Origin: SYAN01 sp049459795 | GTDB taxonomy: Bacteria > Actinomycetota > Actinomycetes > Nanopelagicales > Nanopelagicaceae | Length of the DNA stretch: 18,452 bases | NCBI GenBank assembly: GCA_049459795.1 | Contig: JBMUDS010000019.1 | Coordinates: 1 to 18,452 of the forward strand | Direction of reading: 5' to 3' | Shown: positions 1-6,773 of the stretch, in pieces | How positions within the stretch are numbered: the first letter of the stretch is position 1 | Layout: every line of letters begins with the position of its first letter | Made by a program: the position numbers and the translations under genes | Notes under the pieces: generated by a model | Databases searched by the model: none | The model's input: only the letters and a program-made list of their open reading frames with translations | What the model was told of the DNA's origin: nothing

Positions 1-1635
1 GAAACTGCGGCGGCGCTGGAGCGGATGCTCCAGGACGATGATCTGACTTCGATCAAGAGATGCTTCAACGGCCTTCTCGAATTCGGTACTGCAGGTCTTC
101 GTGGTCCGATCGGACCTGGTCCATCTCAGATGAATCGTGCCGTCGTCACGCGAACTGCGGCAGGAATCGCAGCGTTCATGCGGTCGCGCGGACTTACGAG
201 TGTGGTCATCGGTCGAGATGCGCGACATGGCTCAGAGGATTTCGCACGGGATAGCGCAGAGATCTTCGCTGGCGCAGGAATGAAAGTCTTCGTCTTGCCT
301 CGACCACTCCCTACTCCGGTCCTGGCCTTCGCACTTCGCGATCTTGCTCTGGATGTCGGGATCATGGTCACTGCAAGCCACAATCCACCGCAAGACAATG
401 GCTACAAGGTCTATCTCGGTGGCAATGTCGATGGCATTCGATATGAAGGATCACAGATCATCACACCGACAGATCGAGAGATCTTCGAAGGGATCAAGGC
501 GATCTCCGCCATCAAGGAATTGCCACGTGGCAACGAGTGGACCACTCTCGACGAATCGGTGATCCGGCGCTACGTCCATGCGACTGCCAAAGTCGCGAAG
601 AAGGCGCGCGATATCACTGTGGTCTACACCGCGCTCCACGGTGTCGGCACCGAGACGCTTCGCTCCGTCTTCCATGCGGCTGGTTTCGCCGAACCGATCT
701 TGGTCAGCGAACAAGCAGAGCCAGACCCTGACTTTCCGACCGTTGCATTCCCAAACCCAGAAGAGAAGGGTGCGATCGATCTCGCCCTTGAGAAGGGGCG
801 CGATTTCGATGCCGATATCGTGATCGCAAATGATCCTGATGCTGATCGATGCGCTGTCGCCATCAAGGATCATCGCCTTCTCTCCGCCGGGTCAGATCCA
901 TGGCGGATGCTCCGTGGCGATGAAGTAGGAGTGATTTTGGGGGCTTATATCGCTGAAACTCTTACACCTGATTCCTCATCGCAAGCGATCTTCGCGAACT
1001 CAATCGTCTCTTCATCGGCGCTCTCGAAAGTCGCAAACCGTCATGGCATCCGTTTCACCGAGACGTTGACTGGATTCAAGTGGTTGGCGAAAGTCGATCG
1101 CCTCACCTTTGGCTATGAGGAGGCGCTTGGATATTGCGTCGATTCATCCTCGGTCAACGACAAAGATGGCATCAGTGCGGCGTTGATGATCACTGACCTC
1201 GCAGCACGACTAAAGGAAGAAGGTTCATCCCTCTCTCGCTATCTCGATCGGATCTGGAGTGAGATCGGCTATCACGCGACGAAACAGATCTCGTTACGTT
1301 TCGATGATCTCTCGCTCATCCCACCCCTTATGGATTCGCTACGAGCTTCGCCGCCGAGAGAGTTACGGATGAAATCAAGTAGCTATCGATTCGCTTCACT
1401 CGATGATCTCTCACATCCGAAGGATGGACTACCACCAACCGATGGCATACGTCTTTGGTTCATAAGGGAGGGATCCGATGAGAGGATTCGCATCATCATC
1501 CGCCCAAGTGGTACTGAGCCGAAACTCAAGTGCTACATCGAAGTCGTGGGTGATCTCGCCATGATCGACGAGGTGGAGTCGATCGCGAATGAGAGTGCGA
1601 AATTGATCACCAACTTCCTCAACGATTCGCTCTGA
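1..1635 (+). CDS. Phosphosugar mutase, probably phosphopentomutase (PGM2-like), 5' end cut by window
   Basis: This alpha-D-phosphohexomutase superfamily enzyme moves a phosphate between C1 and the terminal carbon of a sugar phosphate. The frame is open from base 1, and homologous-looking sequence precedes the first ATG at 25, so the true start lies just upstream; perhaps 10-25 residues are missing. Visible motifs are the LEFGTAGLRG region, the phosphoserine loop TASHNPP (serine codon at 376), the metal-binding DPDADR (about 832-849), the sugar loops GFKW and GYEEALG, and the C-terminal phosphate-binding RPSGTEPK (about 1504-1527). The GYEEALG form and the 544 visible residues match the long PGM2/phosphopentomutase type. 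With deoC directly downstream, the likely job is converting ribose-1-P or deoxyribose-1-P to the 5-phosphates. Phosphoglucomutase or phosphomannomutase activity cannot be excluded from sequence alone. Confidence 0.9.
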   Translation, partial: ETAAALERMLQDDDLTSIKRCFNGLLEFGTAGLRGPIGPGPSQMNRAVVTRTAAGIAAFMRSRGLTSVVIGRDARHGSEDFARDSAEIFAGAGMKVFVLPRPLPTPVLAFALRDLALDVGIMVTASHNPPQDNGYKVYLGGNVDGIRYEGSQIITPTDREIFEGIKAISAIKELPRGNEWTTLDESVIRRYVHATAKVAKKARDITVVYTALHGVGTETLRSVFHAAGFAEPILVSEQAEPDPDFPTVAFPNPEEKGAIDLALEKGRDFDADIVIANDPDADRCAVAIKDHRLLSAGSDPWRMLRGDEVGVILGAYIAETLTPDSSSQAIFANSIVSSSALSKVANRHGIRFTETLTGFKWLAKVDRLTFGYEEALGYCVDSSSVNDKDGISAALMITDLAARLKEEGSSLSRYLDRIWSEIGYHATKQISLRFDDLSLIPPLMDSLRASPPRELRMKSSSYRFASLDDLSHPKDGLPPTDGIRLWFIREGSDERIRIIIRPSGTEPKLKCYIEVVGDLAMIDEVESIANESAKLITNFLNDSL

Positions 1636-1685
1636 ACTTGAATATTCTCGTCGAATGGGCGCTAGAGCAGTGCTCCTGCCTTAGG

Positions 1686-1691
1686 TAGGCT
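1686..1691 (+). promoter_or_regulatory. Candidate -10 element for a leaderless deoC transcript
   Basis: TAGGCT fits the actinobacterial TAnnnT -10 pattern and ends exactly six bases before the GTG start of deoC, so transcription could begin on the start codon. No convincing -35 is visible. The nearby AGGTAGG (1683-1689) could instead act as a ribosome binding site in a longer transcript from the upstream mutase gene. The small palindrome GAGCA-G-TGCTC at 1665-1675 lies just upstream. Confidence 0.35.
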
Positions 1692-1697
1692 TGGCAA

Positions 1698-2684
1698 GTG
1701 ACGACAGATGCGAAGAGCGCGGCTACGAGATTTCCTGATCTGGCCCAGCATCTTGGTGTCAATGACGAGCAATCACTGATCAACTTCCTCGCGACACTCC
1801 CTGGCGTCGATCAAGTCGGAATCGAAGCGCGCGTCGCAGAGTTGGGAACCCGAAGTATCAAGAAGGAGAGCAAGGCATTCGCGATCGATCTTGCGATCTC
1901 CATGGTCGACTTGACCACTTTGGAAGGCGCAGACACGGAAGGAAAGGTCCGCTCACTCTGCAATAAGGCACATAGGCCTGATCCCACCGATCCCTCAGTC
2001 CCTCACGTCGGTGCAGTCTGCGTCTATAACGACATGGTCGAGATCGCGCGTAGCCACCTCGATCTCATCGGTGGAAGCGAGATCCCCGTCGCAGCAGTTT
2101 CGACAGCATTTCCCTCAGGCCGGGCTTCGCGAGAGGTGAAGATTCAAGATACGCGTGATGCGATCGATGCAGGTGCGGCCGAGATCGATATGGTGATCGA
2201 TCGCGGCGCCTTCCTATCTGGACGCTATATGGAAGTCTTCGATGAGATCGTCGCGATCAAGGAAGAGTGTGGCGATAAAGCGCATCTCAAAGTGATCCTC
2301 GAGACCGGCGAACTCGTCACCTATGACAATGTCCGCAAAGCCTCGTACCTTGCGATGCTTGCTGGCGCAGATTTCATCAAGACGAGTACCGGAAAAGTCT
2401 CACCAGCTGCCACTGCACCGGTTGTGGCGATCATGCTGCAGGCGGTCCGAGATTTTCATGATCGCACCGGAGCCCGGATCGGCGTGAAGCCGGCAGGCGG
2501 TATCAGGACCACCAAAGATGCCATCAAGCAACTGGTCTTGGTCAATGAGATCGCCGGCAAGGAATGGCTCGACCCTCACTATTTCCGCATCGGAGCGAGT
2601 GCGCTACTTAATGATCTCTTGATGCAGAGAATGAAGCTCCGCGATGGCTACTATCAGAGCAGTGACTATGTCAGCATCGAGTGA
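1698..2684 (+). CDS. deoC: Deoxyribose-phosphate aldolase DeoC
   Basis: Class I aldolase that cleaves 2-deoxyribose-5-phosphate to glyceraldehyde-3-phosphate and acetaldehyde in the cytoplasm. The Schiff-base lysine is in DFIKTSTGK (K228), the second active-site lysine is in GVKPAGGIR (K264), and the catalytic aspartate is in EIDMVIDRG (D164). At 328 residues it belongs to the long, DERA-like branch rather than the roughly 220-260 residue short bacterial forms; about 60 N-terminal residues precede the barrel. The start is GTG at 1698, preceded by AGGTAGG or alternatively by a -10-like TAGGCT. It lies 62 bases after the phosphomutase gene and 84 bases before an aldehyde dehydrogenase that could consume its acetaldehyde product. 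Family assignment is secure. Confidence 0.97.
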   Translation: MTTDAKSAATRFPDLAQHLGVNDEQSLINFLATLPGVDQVGIEARVAELGTRSIKKESKAFAIDLAISMVDLTTLEGADTEGKVRSLCNKAHRPDPTDPSVPHVGAVCVYNDMVEIARSHLDLIGGSEIPVAAVSTAFPSGRASREVKIQDTRDAIDAGAAEIDMVIDRGAFLSGRYMEVFDEIVAIKEECGDKAHLKVILETGELVTYDNVRKASYLAMLAGADFIKTSTGKVSPAATAPVVAIMLQAVRDFHDRTGARIGVKPAGGIRTTKDAIKQLVLVNEIAGKEWLDPHYFRIGASALLNDLLMQRMKLRDGYYQSSDYVSIE

Positions 2685-2701
2685 TCGCGCAATGTGCCAT
2701 C

Positions 2702-2737
2702 AAGTTTGTAGGCAAGTTTGCAAGCCAGCTTGCAAGC
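2702..2737. repeat. Three imperfect 12-bp tandem repeats containing an 8-2-8 palindrome
   Basis: Three consecutive units, AAGTTTGTAGGC, AAGTTTGCAAGC and CAGCTTGCAAGC, each differ from the next at two of twelve positions. Units two and three create the perfect inverted repeat TTGCAAGC-CA-GCTTGCAA at 2718-2735. No T-run follows, so it is not an intrinsic terminator. The position in the deoC-aldehyde dehydrogenase gap, just upstream of a CATAAT hexamer, suggests a repressor operator or an mRNA hairpin; that is inference. Confidence 0.6.
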
Positions 2738-2742
2738 AAAAA

Positions 2743-2748
2743 CATAAT
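2743..2748 (+). promoter_or_regulatory. Candidate -10 element upstream of the aldehyde dehydrogenase gene
   Basis: CATAAT is one mismatch from TATAAT and would place a start site about 14 bases before the GTG codon at 2769. The first TTGCAA of the palindrome lies 19 bases upstream and could serve as a weak -35, so a protein bound there would overlap the promoter. The spacing is longer than ideal. Confidence 0.3.
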
Positions 2749-2768
2749 CGAAAGCGCAAAGGGGAGAT

Positions 2769-4316
2769 GTGAGTATCTTCGAATACGCGCCAGCACCGGA
2801 GTCACGTGACCTGGTCACGATCGCGCCGCAGTACGACCACTTCATCAGCGGGAAGTTCGTGCCATCGAAATCTGGAAAACGCTTCCCCACTATCAACCCT
2901 GCGACCGAAGAGGTATTGAGCAAGGTCGCCTATGGAAGCGCGGCTGATGTGGACGCTGCGGTGAAGGCGGCTCGTAACGCGTACAACAAGATCTGGTCGA
3001 AGATGCCGGCCAAGGAGCGCGGAAAGTACCTTTATCGAATCGCGAGGTTGATGCAAGAGCGTGCCCGCGAATTTGCAGTCCTTGAGACGCTCGATAATGG
3101 AAAACCGATTCGTGAGACCCGCGACACCGATATCCCATTGGCGATCCAACACTTCTTCTATCACGCAGGATGGGCTGACAAACTCGAGTACGCCGGCCTC
3201 GGCTCTGATCCAAAACCGCATGGAGTCGCAGGTCAGATCATCCCGTGGAATTTCCCGCTATTGATGTTGGCATGGAAGGTCGCACCTGCTCTTGCGACCG
3301 GCAATACCGTCGTACTCAAGCCTGCAGAGACGACGCCACTCACGGCACTTCTCTTCGCACAGGTCTGTATCGATGCCGATCTTCCACCCGGTGTCGTCAA
3401 TATCGTCACAGGTGATGGAAAGACTGGTGCATCGCTCGTTGCTCATCCTGATGTCGACAAGATCGCATTCACAGGCTCTACTGATGTAGGAAAGATCATC
3501 GCGCGCTCCGTTGCGAGCGAGGCTGGAAATGGAAAGAAGAAAGCGCTCTCACTCGAGCTTGGTGGGAAGGGCGCGAATATCGTCTTCGACGATGCACCGC
3601 TTGATCAAGCAGTCGACGGCATCGTCAACGGTATCTTCTTCAATCAAGGTCATGTCTGTTGTGCTGGATCTCGTCTCTTGGTGCAAGAGAATGTCCACGA
3701 CCTATTGATCGAGAAATTGCAACGACGTATGGAGCAGATCCGTATCGGTGATCCGATGGATAAGAACACCGATCTCGGTGCGATCAATTCGAAGGATCAA
3801 TTGGCGAAGATCGAAGAGTTGACCCAAGCAGGCATCGATGAAGGTGCGAAACCATGGCAGCCATCATGTCCTCTGCCTGGAAATGGCTTCTGGTTCCGAC
3901 CGACAATCTTCACCAATGTCTCGGGTGCACACCGCATCGCTCGTGAAGAGATCTTCGGCCCAGTCCTTGCGATTCTCACTTTCCGAACCCCTGCTGAAGC
4001 GATCGCGAAAGCCAATAACACTCCCTTCGGACTTTCAGCAGGAGTCTGGACCGAGAAGGGTTCACGGATTCTGTGGACTGCGAAGCGGTTGAAGGCTGGC
4101 GTGATCTGGGCGAACACATTCAATAAGTTCGATGCCGCGAGCCCCTTCGGTGGTTACAAGGAATCTGGGTGGGGCCGTGAAGGTGGACGCCACGGTCTAC
4201 TTCCCTACATCCGTCATCCAGAAGAATCCATCGAAAGAGGTAAGAGCTCCCGATCAAATTCGACTTCCCGATCTACCACAAAGCGAAAAGCAACCGGTAA
4301 GGCGAAGAAGCGATGA
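2769..4316 (+). CDS. NAD(P)-dependent aldehyde dehydrogenase, catalytic partner of an ALDH16-like pair
   Basis: Oxidises an aldehyde to the acid; acetaldehyde from DeoC is the obvious substrate candidate. The ALDH fold is complete: oxyanion and cofactor motif PWNFP (159-163), FTGSTDVG (234-241), general-base glutamate in LELGGKG (E263), catalytic cysteine in FNQGHVCCAG (C297) and EEIFGPVL (393-400). The start is GTG at 2769 with AAAGGGG immediately upstream; an ATG two bases earlier runs straight into a stop. After the last conserved part (about residue 485) there is a basic Ser/Thr/Lys/Arg-rich tail of about 30 residues unlike the rest of the protein. Its stop overlaps the next gene's ATG by four bases. 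The two products total 800 residues, close to single-chain ALDH16 proteins. Confidence 0.93.
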   Translation: MSIFEYAPAPESRDLVTIAPQYDHFISGKFVPSKSGKRFPTINPATEEVLSKVAYGSAADVDAAVKAARNAYNKIWSKMPAKERGKYLYRIARLMQERAREFAVLETLDNGKPIRETRDTDIPLAIQHFFYHAGWADKLEYAGLGSDPKPHGVAGQIIPWNFPLLMLAWKVAPALATGNTVVLKPAETTPLTALLFAQVCIDADLPPGVVNIVTGDGKTGASLVAHPDVDKIAFTGSTDVGKIIARSVASEAGNGKKKALSLELGGKGANIVFDDAPLDQAVDGIVNGIFFNQGHVCCAGSRLLVQENVHDLLIEKLQRRMEQIRIGDPMDKNTDLGAINSKDQLAKIEELTQAGIDEGAKPWQPSCPLPGNGFWFRPTIFTNVSGAHRIAREEIFGPVLAILTFRTPAEAIAKANNTPFGLSAGVWTEKGSRILWTAKRLKAGVIWANTFNKFDAASPFGGYKESGWGREGGRHGLLPYIRHPEESIERGKSSRSNSTSRSTTKRKATGKAKKR

Positions 4317-5170
4317 CCGAACGACTCGATGTGAAGAAGACCTACAAGCTCTTCATCGGTGGCGCATTCCCGCGAAGTGAATCAGGGCGTTCCTATCCGA
4401 TACCTAGCGCGAAGAATCCGATCGCGCATCCCGCGCAAGCCTCACGGAAGGATCTTCGCGAATCGGTCAATGCAGCGCATGAAGCAGCCTCAAGTTGGGC
4501 TGGTGCGACTGCATACAATCGAAGCCAGATCCTCTATCGCATCGCAGAGATCATGGAAGGTCGACGCGAACAGTTCGTATCCGAGATCATCGCTTTGACC
4601 GGTGTGAATCGAGTGAAAGCAGCGGCTGAAGTAAGCGAGGCAATCGATCTCTGGGTTTGGTATGCCGGTTGGTGCGACAAGATCGACTCCGTTTCAGGAA
4701 GTACCAATCCAGTCAATGGCCCGTACTACAACTTCTCCTCGTACGAGCCAGTCGGCGTGGTCGGCATCTTCGCAGAAGAAGAGAGCGCGCTCCTTGGCAT
4801 CGTCCGAACTCTCGCACCTGTCCTTGCTGGCGGAAACGCTGCTCTGCTGATCGCAAGTGAGAAGTATCCTCTGCCTGCGATCACTCTTGCGGAAGTCTTC
4901 GCTACATCTGATGTGCCGAAGGGTGTTGTCAATGTATTGACTGGCATCCGATCCGAACTTGCACCGTGGCTCGCCTCCCATATGGAAGTCGATGCCATCG
5001 ATATCTCGGGGATCGGAAAGTCCAGCGCTGATATGAAGCTGAAGTCAGAGATTCGACTTCAGGGAGTGGAGAATCTCAAGCGGATCTTTGATCATGGTGT
5101 CAGCACTACTCCGGAGCGGATCTTGTCGTTCATGGAGACCAAGACCGTGTGGCATCCCATCGGTATCTGA
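4313..5170 (+). CDS. Half-length, catalytically dead ALDH-like protein (ALDH16 second-domain type)
   Basis: 285 residues matching the N-terminal, cofactor-binding half of the aldehyde dehydrogenase superfamily. It shows an FIGGAF start region, an ALDH-like helix around RSQILYRIAEIM, WYAGW, and EPVGVVGIFAEEES where active ALDHs have the PWNFP motif. There is no ELGG glutamate and no catalytic cysteine, because the protein ends before that half of the fold, so it should not be an independent enzyme. The ATG overlaps the preceding stop as ATGA, indicating translational coupling and probable complex formation with the upstream enzyme. Known ALDH16 proteins carry an active or formerly active ALDH domain followed by an incomplete second ALDH domain; this gene looks like that second part as a separate polypeptide. 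A recent truncation is less likely because the coupling is intact and the end (KTVWHPIG) looks orderly. Confidence 0.85.
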   Translation: MTERLDVKKTYKLFIGGAFPRSESGRSYPIPSAKNPIAHPAQASRKDLRESVNAAHEAASSWAGATAYNRSQILYRIAEIMEGRREQFVSEIIALTGVNRVKAAAEVSEAIDLWVWYAGWCDKIDSVSGSTNPVNGPYYNFSSYEPVGVVGIFAEEESALLGIVRTLAPVLAGGNAALLIASEKYPLPAITLAEVFATSDVPKGVVNVLTGIRSELAPWLASHMEVDAIDISGIGKSSADMKLKSEIRLQGVENLKRIFDHGVSTTPERILSFMETKTVWHPIGI

Positions 5171-5191
5171 TCCGAAAAGAAGTCGAATCGC

Positions 5192-6346
5192 CTACTCCGC
5201 TGCCACCTTCGCATATCGCGGTTTCACGATGTTCTCGATGATCTCAAGCCGCTCTTCGAAAGGAATGAAGGCGCTCTTGAGCGCATTGATGGTCACTCGC
5301 TGAAGGTCTGCGAAATTCCAACCGAAGTGTTCGACACATTGCGCCATCTCGTGACTCATAGAGGTACCGCTCATCAATCGGTTATCGGTATTGAGCGTCA
5401 CGCGGAATCGAAGTTCATTCAAGATGCCGATCGGGTGCTCGCCATAGGACTTCGCCGCTCCGGTTTGTAAATTCGAAGTCGGACATAGTTCAAGTGGAAT
5501 ACGACGGTCACGGACATATGAGGCAAGGCGACCTAGCCGTGCTTGACCACCACGAGCCATCGCGCTCGTATCGATATCGTCGATGATCCTCACACCATGA
5601 CCCAATCGTTCAGCGCCACAGAGTTGGATCGCCTCCCATATCGAAGGCAGGCCATAAGCCTCACCCGCATGAATCGTGAAGTGCGCATTCTCTCTACGGA
5701 GGTAATCGAAGACCTCTTGTTGCAACGTCGGTGGGAAACCATCTTCAGGGCCTGCGATATCGAAGCCGACCACACCTTGATCCCGGAATCTCACGACCAT
5801 CTCGGCCGCTTCGCGAGAACGATCGTTTTGTCGCATGCCACAGAGAAGGGACTCGACACGGATGGTGTGACCTTCGGCTCGTGCCTCTTCCATGCCCTCC
5901 TTGAAACCGATCACGGTCTCTCGGACCACATCTTCCATGGTCATTCCTTCGCGAGTGAACAACTCAGGAGCGCCGCGCACTTCGGCATAGACGACATTGT
6001 CACGTGCAAGGTCGATCACGCACTCTCGTGCTACCCGACGTACCGCTTCGGGACGTTGCATCACTGCGATGGTGTGATCGAATGTCTCGAGATAACGGAC
6101 CAATGATTTGGAATTGCAGGACTCTTCGAACCATCGCCCTAGTTCTTGCGCATCATCGGTCGGAAGTAAGTCATAACCGATTTCATCAGCGAGTTCGATG
6201 ATCGTCGATGGCCGTAAACCACCATCGAGATGATCATGGAGCAAAGCTTTCGGAAGGGAGTGAATCTGCTTTCGAGTCGGCTGCTTTCCGAGATTCGGAT
6301 TGGCTTGGATCGAAGCGGAGAGTGCCTTATTCGAGATCTCCGTCAT
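5192..6346 (-). CDS. add: Adenosine deaminase
   Basis: Zinc enzyme that hydrolyses adenosine or deoxyadenosine to inosine or deoxyinosine. Visible motifs (384-residue numbering) are LLHDHLDGGL with the metal-binding HxH (H37, H39), HAGEAYG (H226 and catalytic E229), ERLGHG, CPTSNLQTGA and LNTDNRLMSG with the metal-binding aspartate (D321). A longer reading from 6373 is possible, but the ATG at 6346 overlaps the cdd stop as ATGA, typical of translational coupling, and the extra nine residues would lie entirely within cdd; I chose 6346. It is the last gene of the minus-strand cdd-add unit. It converges on the ALDH-like gene with 21 bases between stops and no visible terminator. Confidence 0.95.
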   Translation of the reverse strand: MTEISNKALSASIQANPNLGKQPTRKQIHSLPKALLHDHLDGGLRPSTIIELADEIGYDLLPTDDAQELGRWFEESCNSKSLVRYLETFDHTIAVMQRPEAVRRVARECVIDLARDNVVYAEVRGAPELFTREGMTMEDVVRETVIGFKEGMEEARAEGHTIRVESLLCGMRQNDRSREAAEMVVRFRDQGVVGFDIAGPEDGFPPTLQQEVFDYLRRENAHFTIHAGEAYGLPSIWEAIQLCGAERLGHGVRIIDDIDTSAMARGGQARLGRLASYVRDRRIPLELCPTSNLQTGAAKSYGEHPIGILNELRFRVTLNTDNRLMSGTSMSHEMAQCVEHFGWNFADLQRVTINALKSAFIPFEERLEIIENIVKPRYAKVAAE

Positions 6347-6753
6347 GTCAGGTTCTCTGGACCGAATGCCCATGGCAGGAGTTCGCCCAGTGGTTTCGCT
6401 CCCTCTGGGGTCGCGATCAAAAGGTCATTCCCACCGAACTCGAAGAGGATCTGTCGACATCGACCACACGGTTGCAAGAGATTTCCCTCACCATCGACGC
6501 AGACGAGTGCGACGAGTCGACCACCACCGCTCGCTGCGAGGTCAGAGACCAGTCCACACTCAGCACATAGCCCGACGCCATAACTGGCATTCTCGACATT
6601 GCACCCGGTGACGATACGACCATCGTGAACGAGCGCTGCGACGCCGACTTTGAACTTCGAGTAAGGCGCATATGCCCGGTGCATCACTTCGATCGCACGT
6701 TCGCGGAGCTGATCCCAAGGAATGTTTTGATCTTTATCTGATGCCCCAGTCAC
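6343..6753 (-). CDS. cdd: Cytidine deaminase
   Basis: Converts cytidine or deoxycytidine to uridine or deoxyuridine. At 136 residues it matches the small homotetrameric form. The zinc site is complete: the catalytic CAE motif (C63, E65) and PCGRC (C96, C99). Substrate-binding CNVENASYG is present around residue 51. The ATG at 6753 is preceded by AGATAGGATTCCA, giving AGGA as a ribosome binding site. The gene starts 20 bases after the stop of the nucleoside-binding protein gene and overlaps add by four bases, so the three are probably co-transcribed. Confidence 0.97.
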   Translation of the reverse strand: MTGASDKDQNIPWDQLRERAIEVMHRAYAPYSKFKVGVAALVHDGRIVTGCNVENASYGVGLCAECGLVSDLAASGGGRLVALVCVDGEGNLLQPCGRCRQILFEFGGNDLLIATPEGAKPLGELLPWAFGPENLT

Positions 6754-6773
6754 ATTGGAATCCTATCTCTGGT

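Noticed and set aside
2718..2735. Palindrome before the ALDH gene as a transcription terminator for deoC
   Set aside because: No T-run follows on either strand, and the stem is AT-rich for a terminator.
2769..5170. Half-length ALDH gene as a frameshifted pseudogene of the upstream ALDH
   Set aside because: The first gene already contains the complete catalytic ALDH, the second restarts with its own ALDH N-terminus, and the ATGA overlap argues for functional coupling rather than decay.
5543..6106. 187-codon plus-strand open frame opposite add
   Set aside because: Entirely antisense to conserved adenosine deaminase motifs; composition mirrors the real gene and no start signal is visible.
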